Assembly: GCA_902702965.1 (NCBI GenBank)
Contig: CACRXP010000153.1
Location: 98,245-162,244 of the forward strand
Reading direction: 5' to 3'
Source: Spirometra erinaceieuropaei
Taxonomy: Eukaryota; Platyhelminthes; Cestoda; Diphyllobothriidea; Diphyllobothriidae
Length of the DNA stretch: 64,000 nucleotides
Both the position numbers and the translations under genes were made by a program. Position 1 is the first letter of the stretch; each line of letters begins with the position of its first letter. Under the pieces are notes generated by a model, which was not told where the DNA came from, made no database searches, and saw only the letters and a list, made by a program, of their open reading frames with translations. Positions 1 through 11,970 of this stretch are shown here, in pieces.

Positions 1-1789
1 ACTCTGAAAAACGGAGAGGAAAACAAAAATTGATTTCGACTTTTGTACATAGACAACTAGCTATGAATCACCAATAAGGATCAATTGTATTTTTGATTGG
101 AAACCAGTTTCGACCTGCTTCTACCTCTGCCGATGAACCCCTGCACGCTTTCGCAGGCTCAAGACAATAACACAATGTTAAGGTGATCCAAAACCTGTTA
201 TTCTTCAAACAAGTCATTGTCTAATAGAAGTAACTTTACTCTGTGGTATTTCATGTACTACTACAATACGGACTGCTAAACAACAGTAAAATGAGCCGTT
301 TGTGGAAAAAGCCGTTGCGACATTCACAAAACTGCAGAGATGCAACGCGGACGGACAGGCGAAATCAACTTAAACTTGCCAGTCATGATCCCTGGAAGAT
401 AAGTTCCAATAAGGCGAAAAGCTTTTTGCTGGCATAGGTCAATCACATTTAAGGAAACCGCGCCACCCCATTCAGTAGTGAGACGATGCACTCCGGAATA
501 AGGTTCTGATTATGGCTGCGCAAACATTCGCGTTCTTCCGTACAGTATGATCAGCTGAAAAACAAAATTTTAGATATTCTGTGTGATTGAAAGCTTATCC
601 TGGAGATTTGGCTCACAAATTCAGACTGTACATTTTGCTCACGATATTGGATACTCAAAAAGGTATAAATGGAGCATTCATCTTACAAACCAAGTCCCAT
701 AAGTTATACAAATCGTGCAAGTATGGAAAAGAACGCCCTTTAGATAAAATAGACCTAAAGTGTACAGTTACAGAATGTCTGTTTATAACACTGTAAAAAC
801 AGGGAAATAAACTTGCTTCCGGATGCGCGTAGTGCACTGCGATACATATAACGGACTTTAAACGCTGGCTTATACAACCGACCGCTTCGAAAGATCGGGT
901 CATTGGCATGCGGTCGCTCAAAATGTTATGATAACATAAACCTGGACAACCTATCGAATTTTTGGTGCGGAATTTATACACGACGTGCCCAGGAATGCAG
1001 TTTGGCATACCGTGAAGCCAGATGCATACCATAAAAATACCTAAAATGCACATAATTCAGGCGATAAAAAATTTTTAGCAAACCCACTTTCCTTAAAAAA
1101 GGCCCACACGGGTATTGAGGGTTTTTGCATTGTAAATCCAAATGACGAATGCAGGAACAGACCCGTTTAAAAACAAAAAAACAAGGTTCATTTAAGGCTA
1201 AACTTTCGAATATTTTAGCACACGATTAAATAGAATCATCCGCCAAGTTATTTGACACAGCGATTTGCACATAAATGATCCCAATTGCTGTCTTTGTGTA
1301 TCTTCGAAGACGCTTTGGGTGATTTACAATAAACACATTTTTTGTTGTTTTGGGCCTCGATATCCATCCTCAGTCGCTCTTTACAGTTGAAACCCACATA
1401 CATGGCGGAGAGTATGACATACAACCGGGACCTTTTTTTATACCGTTCGTCATCGAAAGTGAATCTGAGGTTTCCTTGTTATCGTTGAAACAAATAGTCT
1501 TCATCCTGTGTAAAATTTATCTATTTAAGTAATTCTGCGTCAGTTTCTAGAGTCCAGCATGAGCCACTGTGCAGTAGTCTTTCGTTCTCATTTCCGGGGA
1601 AAGTCTTTGCAGATGATGGTTAGTGGTTTGAAGTGTTTAAGCCACAGCACTGCGCTTGTGGAAGAGAGCAGAGCTCCTAAAACACGCTCAACTGGTGAAC
1701 AAGACGTACATTAAAAAAATTCGCCAAAGGTGTCAGCTTTTCACTTACAAGCAAAATCGAAAATAGTCACAGAAAGGGCTACCGATGGT
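1..1789. other. No recognisable gene
   Basis: AT-rich sequence with short chance frames on both strands, the longest about 130 codons. None shows a domain, a conserved repeat match within the window or a splice-bounded exon that I can support. Confidence 0.5.
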
Positions 1790-1975
1790 ACAAGAAGTCC
1801 AGCATTTATAGCCCCTAGCTGCCCTCGAACAATATACGTACTATAATTGGCAACTCTCGCAGTCGCCGTTGACGACGCAATTAATGCGCTGATGGCTTGT
1901 CAGCCCGCGTTCGAGTCGTTTTCTACCGCGATTTTGTCATCGGTGTTAGATGCTGGCCTTACGATTTCTCGGCAA
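1790..1975 (-). repeat. Decayed PLE terminal repeat (pLTR) fragment
   Basis: This stretch parallels 23221-23375 in the same orientation. Both share a 'gcatttatagc' type block, then 'gccgttgacgacgcaatt' against 'gccgtaattgatgcggtg', then a 'cgagtcgtt..taccgcgatttt' block. At 23 kb this sequence adjoins an intact hammerhead on the - strand, so the fragment is the same pLTR on the - strand. The hammerhead itself is not recognisable here. PLE coding sequence in the opposite orientation follows directly. Confidence 0.6.
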
Positions 1976-2004
1976 CTTGGCAAGTACATCAAATACGACC
2001 CCAC

Positions 2005-2480
2005 CCAATGCGAAAGCTGCCAGACGACGTCATGACACTTGTTGATGTAACGTCCATTTTGCTTTAAGTTTGTGAGATCTGACACTTGAGACCATCAAAC
2101 TACTCCTACGAGTCATGTGAGATAAAACGGCGAATCGCCTCGGACACACCTGAATGCCCTAACTGCTGACGTACTTTATTTTTGACTGAAAAATCTACGA
2201 TCAGATGAAGGGTCCACCCATGGCCAGGCCGTTTTTGAAACTCATCGCCGAGGTGGTCTTACAGCGCTCGGAGTTGTTGCTTTCCGAAAACGCAGACCAC
2301 TGTTCTGGGTTCAGTATGTGGGCATTGTCCTCGTTGTCATCATGTGGGATTAAGTGTTGACATCCAAAAAACGTCTCAACGCCATATTCAGTCTACGTTG
2401 CAGAAGAAAGCAACGAGCTGGCCTTTCTGAATGTCCATGTCTGCTGCAAAGATTGTTGTTAGTTGAAAATGAAAAAGTTC
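2005..2480 (+). pseudogene. PLE reverse transcriptase remnant
   Basis: Nucleotide colinearity with the fuller PLE copy at 55640-56080 is clear. 'gagaccatcaaactactcct' matches 'gagaccatcgaactactcct', then come 'cgaatcgcctcggacac', 'cttacagcgctcggagtt', and an FW-x-x-Y block followed by 'aaaacgtctcaac'. The encoded part is the palm of the RT, from the fingers/palm junction to just past the YxDD region. The equivalent of the catalytic loop reads FWVQYVG, so the Asp pair is lost. Stops and frameshifts are scattered throughout. It is a dead fragment with no 5' end or endonuclease attached. Confidence 0.75.
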
Positions 2481-2499
2481 ACATAAACGGCAATTATAG

Positions 2500-2770
2500 C
2501 GTTGGCTGAAGTCCAAGACCAACAGTTGCGGCAAACCTGCGTCCGCACAGCCGCAGCTGCCCATGCGGCCACTTGAACACACCAACCCCTGCAACCAGCC
2601 ATTGGGACACCACCCCTCGGCGAAGGCAACACTCTCTAACTGGACAGCTTTTGAGCTTGGCCGACAAGCCTACAAAAGCGGCTGCCACCACTATCCCAAG
2701 GACTTTCACGCATGACTGGACGCAGTCAACACCAGCCCTGGCTTCGTCGGGGGCCACTGCAGCCTAAGAG
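2500..2770. other. GC-rich island, unassigned
   Basis: A C-rich stretch with overlapping open frames on both strands (for example 2573-2767 + and 2494-2757 -). It stands out in base composition from the AT-rich surroundings. I recognise no domain. It follows directly on the PLE remnant and may be mobile-element sequence. Confidence 0.3.
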
Positions 2771-2914
2771 GACAATTGTGGGTTCTGCGCACAAAAAAAC
2801 CCCTAATTCTGGGGCCTATTGTCTTCTTCCTTCAAACATGGGTTTAGCCCTGATTATTGTAGTGCTCAGACGCACATATTCACATCTTTGCCTGCCACAG
2901 ATTCGGACACGGTA

Positions 2915-3080
2915 TGACGAGCCATCATCGCCTTAATTACGACTCCCACCGGTGATCGCGACAGCTGGTAATTGTAGTACGCATGTGGTCCCACGATAGG
3001 TACACACTTTGTGCAATGCGTTCTGTGTGCCTCGATCGCCCTTATCTGCGGATGCGTCTAATAAAGTGTTTGTGTATGTC
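2915..3080 (+). repeat. pLTR-like block shared with 51575-51745
   Basis: Aligned motifs are 'catgtggtcc(c/t)acg', 'cacactttgtgcaatgcgtt' against 'cacattatacgtaatgcatt', 'ctgtgtg(c/a)ctcga' and 'cccttat(c/t)tgcgg'. At 51.7 kb the block runs into a degenerate hammerhead/pLTR. It is therefore probably the upstream half of a PLE terminal repeat. Confidence 0.6.
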
Positions 3081-4744
3081 AGCATCAAACAGCCATCCGA
3101 CTAAGTGCAAAGACCCCTGATGAACGCCAAGAACAGCAAATATTCATAGGTATGCAGTAGCATGGCGACCGCGCACCGTAAATACTCCATTCTATTGTGC
3201 ATGGACCACCCTTATGGGATATTGTCACTGATGATGTAGCCAAGCTGGAATAGGAAACCTCAAGCAAATAAATCTCTGGTCACAGCGATCGTGCCTCCTT
3301 CGTCGTGGAATATGTCCGTAGTCGCCGCCTTCCTTTTGAGTCTCTGGGATCTGGATTTAAAGCATAGGACGCAGGCCATATGTCGAGGTTGGTTTCCTCC
3401 TTTTGTGATCGCATTACCTTTTATCACTAGAAAGATTTTCATGTGGTAGGCAGCTTAAGTACACAAAAACCGATTTCCAGTCTAAGTCAGCAACCGGTTT
3501 GGCCGATGGTATAGAGCACAGACGAGGTAAGTCCGGGTTGTCTGTTAGGTAAACTGGGAAGGCCAGTGCCCTTTTGTGGCAGATGAATTAAGTCCTTAAA
3601 ATTCTCCCTGTACTCACACAGGGGCTGTCGAGGCATTTTGGGACGAGTTCACTCAAGGGAATTTAAGCGGATCTTTTAGAGCTGCAAAAGTGATTTACAT
3701 TCTAAGTTGACGTGGATGTCGGTCGGCTTGTCTGACAAGTTGCTGGATAATGCTACGGTAATGATTTGAACCGTCGTCGCCATTTAACTCGAAGTCTTGC
3801 CACCCCTAACAAGAAAACAATTGCAAGCTCCGGAGTAGATGATTAATGATGATGATTTCCTGACGGCGCGCGTTTTATTTAGTGTCAGACTTATTTAGAA
3901 AGTGGAACTAGACCATAACTCTCCTCAAGTCCGAAGAAGGCTGATATCCTCTTGGCAGATTGACTGAGCCTTTGAGATTCTAATTACACGCACTCAGGGG
4001 CCATTGAAAGAATTTGTGACGTGTTTGTTCAGACAAATTTTAGCAGAAGTATTTGTCAAATGTTTCCAAAATTATCACGTTGACCTGTCGATACAACCAC
4101 ACGCAACTTGCGGACATGTTTTGACTGCGGTATCTTAGTTTTAATGGTCCCAGCATGGCATGTTTGCTGAGAATTTCACTCCATTCCATAATGTCGGTAG
4201 CTAGTATTCTGTTCTTTCGCCTCAACCGTTGGTTGTAAATGTCTCCATTTAATATTGTGGCGTTATAAACACTGACATCATTTGTCTGATAAGATTAACG
4301 TTAAGCCATAGCCTAAAGCGATGGTAGAGGTAAATTGCAGCTAGTCCAAAACCTCGATGGATTTGTAGATTTTGGGCACAATTTTGTCACCGGTTTTTGT
4401 GACGTCATCATACCAATGCTTTCTTCTAAATTTTCCAGAATTACAAGTTGTTTTTGAGCGCACACGATTAAAATTTTGCTGCCCGATGAAGGTAAGAGTT
4501 TGGGTTCTTGTGCTTTAACGGCGACTCAATTACCAATAGGCTTTTGGACAGCTGGGTGAGGGGTTTCATGTTACGTTTATTTGTTACCGGGAAAAGATTA
4601 CAGCTAAAGTTTCCAGTGCCTTATGAAGATTGTTTACGTTCATATTCATTCACGCCACTTGAAGTCAGATTTTAGGATGAATCCGCCACTGCTAACAGGT
4701 AGTGGTAAAGCGTCGCAAATTTCATTTTAATGACAGCATAATAG

Positions 4745-5110
4745 CTAAAGCGTGGACGCTTTCCTATTTCACAAACGCTTCGAAACCTTTCGAGCGCTTT
4801 CTTGAACCATTTGGGGTGGGGAAATAGCACACAGGCCGGAGACAACTATCACACCCTAGGGAATTAAACCGAAAGACAAGCTGACACGGCTAAAAACGTG
4901 TCGATTCTTTTATCGGATCTGGTGCAGATTTGGATGAAGAAGCTACGTCGAAGAAACCGAAAGGCAGCTCTGAACACAGTGCAACAGTGCGGATAAATGA
5001 CGCCAGCCCTGAAGTTGCGGTTCATTCGACGAGATCCGACCACATATTCAAATTCGACGAGTTCAAAATTCTAGCAAGAGGTGACAACTGCGTGGGCTGT
5101 TTAAGTCATT
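4745..5110 (+). pseudogene. PLE-A GIY-YIG endonuclease remnant (unit 1)
   Basis: Translation pieces align with the intact PLE endonuclease at 58.6-59.1 kb. They read SYFTNASKPFERFLEPFGVG, then KPKDKLTRLK, FFYRIWC and SYVEETER, then after a frameshift VAVHSTRSDHIFKFDEFKI followed by LARGDN. The GIY-type strand (FYRI) and the YVGET-like loop (YVEET) can be read, but stops interrupt them and the loop glycine is Glu. A pLTR follows directly at 5205, the expected order for a PLE 3' end. Confidence 0.75.
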
Positions 5111-6227
5111 GTTTAGTTGTCCCCAGTTTATTGAAATGCGCCCTGATCTTCCACATCCATACTCGGTACTGTGACTTTTCTTTGGAGAACTTTTAGCCAC
5201 GCGATAAGCCTCAAGGTGAAGACTGTTCCTAACGTCAGGGCAAGCGGATCAGATGGTCGAGAAGTCATCACACCAACACCCAATACGCTTGACGAACTTT
5301 CTGCTAATAACTGTACGAAGTTGGCATCATACAGTCGTCACATCAAGTGCAACGATCCCTGATGAACGCCGGCAACTGCAAATATTCATAGGTATGCGGT
5401 AGCATGGTGACCGTATCCTTTAAATAAACTGGTCCATTGTTTTTCAACGAGCAGTATCGGCTATTGTCTCTGATGATATGTCCAAGGTTGAATCGGAAAA
5501 TTCAGGTCAATAAAGCTTTTGTCCCGGCGATTGTGCCTTCTTATTCTTCATAAATATGTCCGTAATAGGCTCCTTTCTTCTGGCCTTACGCAATCCGGAT
5601 ATTAAGTATCTAAGACGGAACATATATCTACACTCATTTCTTTCGTCTGCGATCAAATTGCTTTTAATTGCCGGAAAGGATCTAAAGTGGGTAAGCAGTT
5701 TAATTACACAATGACCGTTTGACTATCTAGCGCAGAATTCAGTCTGGTCAAAATTTCGATGACATGTAGGAGAGATGGCGTAAAACTGGATTGTCTATCA
5801 GATGAAACATGAACGCAAATGCCCTTTTTGACAGATAGATAAGCCCTTTGAAATGCTGACTGCACTCACTCAGAGGAAATCGGAAAAATTTGAGACGAGT
5901 TTGATTAAATTTATATTAGCAGGGCTTTTAGTGATGCATAAGTGAGGGGCTTTCTGAGTAGACGTGGATATATGTCGGCTTGGCTGACAGGCACTCGGGC
6001 GTGGATTTAATGACTGTAGAACCGACAATAAGCCTGGATGGCTTCTGCATGACTAAGCTCTCATGGAATTGTCACACAGACCAGATACCAGCCACCGCCT
6101 ATGAAAACATAAAATTTTTTTACGTTCATATTCATGCGCGGTACGCAAAGACAGATTTGGGGATAAAAACGCCTCTGCTAACAGGCGGTAGAAAGACGTA
6201 GCAAATGTCATTTCGAAAATAGTATAC

Positions 6228-6620
6228 TAGCTGGAGCGTGAGCGTTTTCCCATTTCTAAAAGGCTTCGAAAGTTGTTAGCCGCCTCCGTGCACCATTTGG
6301 GTTGGGAGTTGCACAAAGGCCGGAGACAACCCCCACGGCATAGTTAATGAAACCGAAAGGCACGTTGGCACAGATATAAACGTTTTGAGTCATTCATCGG
6401 ATCGGGTTCAGTTTTGGACGGAGCAACTCTGTCGTCGAAACCAAAAGTGAGCTACGAAAGCGAATGGACGAACACGATGCGACAGTACGGAGGAATGACA
6501 CACGTTCTCCAGCTGTGGCTCGTTCGATGAAATCCGGTCAAACCTTCACATTCGAAGAGGTCGCAATTCTTACTAGAGGCGACAACCTCGTTAGCCACAG
6601 GCATCTCGAGTCAAGATTCA
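6228..6620 (+). pseudogene. PLE-A GIY-YIG endonuclease remnant (unit 2)
   Basis: A second, more decayed copy of the 4745-5110 sequence. Shared blocks are 'acaaaggccggagacaac', 'aaaccgaaaggcacgttggc', 'atcggatcgggttcag' and 'agaggcgacaacctcg'. Frames are broken throughout. It is followed at 6716 by the next pLTR ('aggtgaagactattcccaac'). Confidence 0.7.
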
Positions 6621-8110
6621 CTGGCCCTTAGTCTATAAATAAGTACAACATCCTTCCCATTTCATACTCGGCGTTGAAACTAAGCAAAGGCGAAATAATT
6701 AGCCGCACGGAGAGTCCACAGGTGAAGACTATTCCCAACGCCAGGGTCGAAGCGTCAGATGGTCGATTAATCATCACACCAACAGTCAGTGCACGTGATG
6801 AAATTGAAGCGAATAACGACGCGAATGTCGGCGCCAAACAGCCATCACACTAAGTGCAATGGCCCCTGACGAACGCCAGGAACCACGCATTTTCATAGGC
6901 ATGCGGTAGCATGGCGATCGCATCGTGTGAATACTTCAGCTCATTGTGCACAAACGACACGTAGCAGCTATTGTTTCGGATGATGTGTCTAGGCTGGAAT
7001 AGGAAAAGTGAGGCGAGTATAGCTCTTGTCCCAGCGATTGTGCCTCCTTCATGGGATGTGTCCATTACAGTTGCCTTCCTTCTGAGGCTGGGGGATATGG
7101 ATTTTTTACACATAACACAGGCCATATGTCGACGAACGTTTCTTTCTTCTGTGATCACCTCACTTTTTATCATTAGAAACGATCGAAAGTAGTGAGCAGC
7201 TTAATTACACAAAGACAGATTAACTGCTTAAGGCAGCATTCAGTTTGGGTGACAATTCGATGACAAGCAGGTCAGATGGCGTAAGTCTGGGTTGTCGGTC
7301 CGATGAACCGTGAAGGATAGTGCCTTCAGTGGCAGACGGATTAAGCCCTTAAAACTCTTACTGCAGTCAGTGAGAGGTCATCGGAAAATTTGGGAAGCGT
7401 TTGTTCAAATGAACTGTAGCAGCATTTTTACTGATGTAAAGGTGAGTAACTTTCTGAGTTGACGGTACTGATTTGAACCACAATCGTTATTTAACACGAA
7501 ATCGTGCCACCGAAAACAATTAAACAATTCCAAGACCCTGAGAAAGTGATCGATAATGTGACTCAAAGGCGGCGCGCTTTTCACTTATTGTCAGATCTAT
7601 TTTATAAGTGGAACTAGACCACAAGTGCTCTCAAATACGAAAAAGGCTGATATCCTCTCGCAAAGTCGACTAAGATTTTGGGCTCTGTACTACAATTGCT
7701 CAGGGGATATCGAGGGAGTTTGGAATCTGCTTGCTCATATTTATTTTTGGCAGAACTGTTAGGCGAATTCTTCCATATATCATCCAGTCAAATTGTCTAT
7801 AAGACCATACGCATCTTGCAGACATGTTGTGACTGATCCCTCTTAGTTTCAATGGTCTCCGAATGGCATGCACCCTGAGAATTTCGATCCATTTCATAAG
7901 GCCGGTGGCGAGGATTCACTTCTGCCACCTCAAACGTGCTTTCTGGGTCTTCATTCCATATTTTGGAGTTATTAAAACTGCCATCACGTGCATGATAAGA
8001 TTATAGTTAAGCCGTAGCCTAAAGAATTTTAAGATGGAACTTGCAGCCAGCCCAAAACCTCGCTGGATTTGTAGATTTAGGGCGCAAAGTTGTCACCGGT
8101 TCTTGTGTCT

Positions 8111-8926
8111 TGGCTAAAGAGGACTTAAGGTGGGCATCAAGTTTGCCGCCATCTTACCAATGCTTTATTTAAAATATTTTTGTGTTACAGGTCGTTTTTG
8201 ATAGCTTTCGATTAAAAGCTAACTGTATTGCATTATTTTAAATATCCCAGAATTCTGGGTCGTTTTTGAGCACAGATGATTAAAAACTGGTTTTAAAAAG
8301 GCCAAGTTGCAGTCCCCTAGTGAAGCTCCTGCACCGCATATCATAAAGGATTTTCATGTTGATTCGACCACTGCGAAACTGCCGTCATTGATCTGCTATT
8401 GTTTGCTTGCTTGGTAGTGGATATCGATATACTGTCTAGTGTAATTCATCATCCCGCTCTCAAATATACAGCACACTGAATGCGTTGAACGGAATCCTCC
8501 CAATAAGTCTCCTGTCTTTTTCTCAGAACGTGACACTGTATGCCGTGCTGTTTCTGTAAAACAGTTCGCTATAGGAAGACCTTCTGAAGCATTGTAAATT
8601 ATTTAAACACTATACTGTTTAGATTTCGAATACTTTGATTTTTGACTTATCCGGGAATCAATGTTGTCGGGTTTGGTTTTGAGTTTGGGTTTGACTTAAA
8701 ACTTCTATCCGCGTCTCGTGTCATTTAGATTTCAGTTAAATTCCTCAGTCTATGACCTAGTTAGTGTATAATTGTTAATGTATCGTCACTTTAAATGCAA
8801 AGGATCTAACAAAGCAGGGCTGTGCTCATGAACAACCAGCCCGGCCCAGAATTGCTGACAATCGATGAGCTGCATTTATTACTCCAACTGAACTGCTGCT
8901 GTGCTTGACATTTTTTTATCAAACGA
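8111..8926. other. No recognisable gene
   Basis: AT-rich spacer between the tandem PLE units and the long repeat. Nothing can be supported. Confidence 0.4.
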
Positions 8927-11455
8927 AACATGACTAAACATCTGCCGAATGGAGAAGGAAATTACACGTAAGCACTCAGACAGACAAACAGTCTAGCCTT
9001 TTTTATTATATATCGGTGATTATTTGGAGGTGTATGTAAGACTCGTGCATAATTGGTCAAATGGCTTTGAAAGTTGTCGTATATAGGCCCGCACCACTTC
9101 CTTGGGAACATAATAGCTCTTGTTTAACAACACGTTGATTAAAATTAACTTTTCGTGGAGATCCCGTATGGGTGAGGCCAAGGGTGTCATCGAAACGCAT
9201 CTATTGCCCATGGTCAAATAGCGTCTATAAAACTCAACTTAAATCAAAACCTTTTACCGCTAACATAAATAAAAAAATGTGGACCGTTTTTTTACTTACA
9301 CAAACGCACAGTAATACTGAAGATAATCAAGAGACGTAAATCTTAATGAACCACAATTTGCTTGGTAACACAGAATGAAGGCTAAAGACGGTATTTTGAA
9401 TGCATTTACGAAGGCCTTAGCGAGCAAACACATAGATAATAAAAGTAATGCTCTTTGCCGAAATCAAGACAATTGACGAAGGTAAAACTAGACTCGAGGC
9501 TTGTAAAGATGCCCTCACCTCCTGCCCCATAATATATTCCCCGAGATTTGTGATAACAAAGATTATCTTTCTAAAATACTGATGGCAACTTCTAGGTGCA
9601 GAGTATCATAATTTATCAATTCAATAACTGTAAGAAGGTGTGACAGAGCCTGCTTTTGATATGAAGCAGTCAATTAGCGAAATGGGACTGTCTTATTCGC
9701 TCGCAGTGGGTGCCAAGCATGATTGTGAAACCGTTTTTCTCGAAGGGATTATAGATTCCTTCTGTGGTTGAGAAGCACTCAAAGTATAAGAGCAGGTCAT
9801 CGACTGTAAACCTGCTTTTTAGCTACCAGAGCTACATAGGACCGTAAATATAATTTTGGAGAAGTCTCACTAACTGCACAGAAAGTGCCCGTCCTACGCC
9901 ATTATCACTAGAACTTTGATAAACTGCAAATCCATCAGTTTCACTTCTGGCTGTCTTACGGGTAGCTGATATGTACGCCGTCTTAATTTGCAACATGCTA
10001 TCTAGCAACACGAAATCCGATTAAACTTACACTCGACAGACATCGCCATGAGAGATTCTGGATGCGAAATATTAGCGATAACATAAAGTTTATGGGGAAC
10101 AACAGCTGTTCATAAACTTGTGCCACGCCCTATAAAAATGACGTAATCCACATTTACCGAGGAAATACTGCTGGCGATGGACGGGAAAATAGACAGTGTA
10201 GGAGTATATGAGCACAAGTAAAAAGAAAGGATGCATCGCGTTGGCAATCCTACTGACAACCGTAAGGGAATATCGGCCAAAAAATCAGCACATTCGTTGA
10301 GGAGGACATTTTATCCTTTTATATACTCAAAAAGTTCACTGGATTTAATCTACCGCAATTTTTCGGAGATATCTGTCCCTAAGCAGGAAAGGCATCATGA
10401 AATCGTCGTACAAGATAAAGAAGGTACATATTTACAGAATTTACAGATTGTCGCACAACTTTTACGCGTCCAATGCGCATGCGCTTCCGGACGAAAAAAA
10501 ATTGTTTGTTATGCCCCCTCGAAATCTTGATTTTTTTTCTTGGTAAAACTATTTTCGAGACTATATGCCGACAAATAAATCAAAGCTCAATCACTTTTCA
10601 GTTTATTAATTCCTTCAAACGACAAGCATAAACATTATGAAAAATCGACAACCGACCTAATTAATTTTCGCCTTGTCAAAAATTTCACTGACGAATTTCA
10701 TAAACGTTAGGTGAAAAATAATATCCTATATTTGCAACACCCATCGTAATTGCGTCCAAAATGATTTATTGTATCTCCAAAGTGTCATCATCCGCGATTG
10801 GCGTTGGCCACAGTAGAGGAAACCTTAGTGTCAGGGTTTTCATACAGCATAGCAATGGATTCGCCAGTTGCTTAGCCACTACCTCGGCCGTTGCTAACAT
10901 GCGTTGGCGTAGGCCTTGGTATCGACTCGATGATGCAAAGTGATTAAGCGTGCGCGAATAGAACTCGCAATCGATCGGGTCTCACATCTGTCTAGCCAGG
11001 TGAGCATATGTTCACGCACCCTCTTTGCCAGGCGGAATTTTGTACGGCTGAGGTATGTCACTCCACAGCAGCAAGAGAATGAATAGGTGCATTTTGATGT
11101 GGCCTTCAACGGAAGTTCGTCTCTATCTCCAAAACGTACTAGGAAGAGTTAATAAAACATACGCGTAAATTTGCCGTAAGTAATGCTCTCTTGATAGCCG
11201 TAGTTAAGCGCCGTTTGACTTGTTGGCTCAGTGCGTCCCCTGCAAAAAGCAGTCTTTTATCTGCAGCTGCAACAGCCGGCTTTGCTGTGCGTTAGCAAAT
11301 ATTTCGGAGGATAAATCTTTCGGGGTATCCGTTGCCGCGAAAAGTGTTCCGCGGTTGTTGGGGTACAGTTTTAAATGCCGGTCTTTATGCGAAAGCTGGC
11401 GGGTAATTTTAGGTAAAAGGCGCAAAAGGGGAATGTTATGAAACTTCTTCAGGGG
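8927..11455 (-). repeat. Long PLE-B-associated repeat, copy 1
   Basis: Colinear with 60048-64000 in the same orientation. Anchors are 'aatggctttgaaagttgtcgta', 'aaaaagaaaggatg(c/t)atcgcgttg', 'gaggaggacatt', 'gatcgatcgg' and 'gaatgttatgaaact'. Copy 2 carries about 1.3 kb extra. The - strand encodes a PLE-B endonuclease remnant at 10894-11440. The rest lies 3' of that endonuclease on the same strand and is largely non-coding. A short - strand frame at 9020-9217 is also conserved in copy 2. The true edge beyond 11455 cannot be fixed because copy 2 runs off the window. Confidence 0.8.
10894..11440 (-). pseudogene. PLE-B endonuclease remnant, copy 1
   Basis: On the - strand the readable part is DRDELPLKATSKCTYSFSC, then CCGVTYLSRTKFRLAKRV and REHMLTWLDRCETRSIASSI, then HHRVD. 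This matches the PLE-B endonuclease at 29500-29710: CIYSFTC, GYMCRMGRRL, HLPSWL, KRSMSSAIL and GHRVD. The GIY-type strand is present as TYSF and the YIG loop as YLS, without its glycine. The upstream part, toward 11440, is out of frame. This is a GIY-YIG nuclease family member, inferred to have acted in target nicking during retrotransposition. Confidence 0.75.
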
Positions 11456-11970
11456 AGTTACCAGAGGAGTGTGATATATTTTCTCGTATGAGATTTTTTT
11501 GCCATCAACTATTTTTTACGATGCAAATGGCAGTAATGGGCATAAATCGTTGTCTTTCATCGCAAACGATTTTATCTCCCGTAATTCTTTTTTAAATGTC
11601 TGCTTTACTCTCAAATCGTAGCAGTGGGCATGTCGAAGCAACTGACTTATTTTCGACTGGTTCGGGTAGCTGTAGTTTGCGGGCCACTGTATATCTCATC
11701 AAAACCGGGCAAAAATCTATTTAAATCAGTCACTTTTTTGACTACTGGCAACTTCAAAAGCCGCATTCGTAATTGCCGTTACCGCTCAGTGTAGTTAAGG
11801 ATACAGAAAGCAGATTTGAATGAGCCGATTCGTTTCGCTCGACACACCTGACAATGGACCTGTTAACCCGACTGACGAATGATCCTATGACGATGTAATT
11901 GCTCTTCTGGTTGGTAGCTCAGGCCACACTAGACTATTAATTGAAAAATCACGCTGATGTAACAAAAAGA

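Larger units (their letters stand above)
3083..8110 (+). repeat. Tandem array of three PLE pLTR/3'-end units
   Basis: Three directly repeated units start at about 3083, 5327 and 6836. All open with 'aagtgcaa(a/c/t)g.cccctga.gaacgcc' and 'gg(t/c)atgc(a/g)gtagcatgg(c/t)ga'. Each continues with a degenerate hammerhead ('gatgatgt' near 3228, 5467 and 6977), then 'gcgat(c/t)gtgcct(c/t)ctt', then shared non-coding sequence. Units 1 and 3 match to about 4400 and 8110. Unit 2 lacks a middle segment of several hundred bases. Units 1 and 2 end in PLE endonuclease remnants. Tandem, truncated copies of this sort are typical of Penelope-like elements. Confidence 0.75.

Noticed and set aside
5350..5395. 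CTGATGA in the pLTR start (also near 3115) as further hammerheads
   Set aside because: No GAAA box or cleavage triplet follows at the right distance, and the paralogous pLTR at 59.9 kb lacks CTGATGA at this place.
10231..10530. 99-codon + strand frame in long-repeat copy 1
   Set aside because: The aligned region of copy 2 (62.76-63.02 kb) has stops and indels in this frame. It is non-coding repeat.
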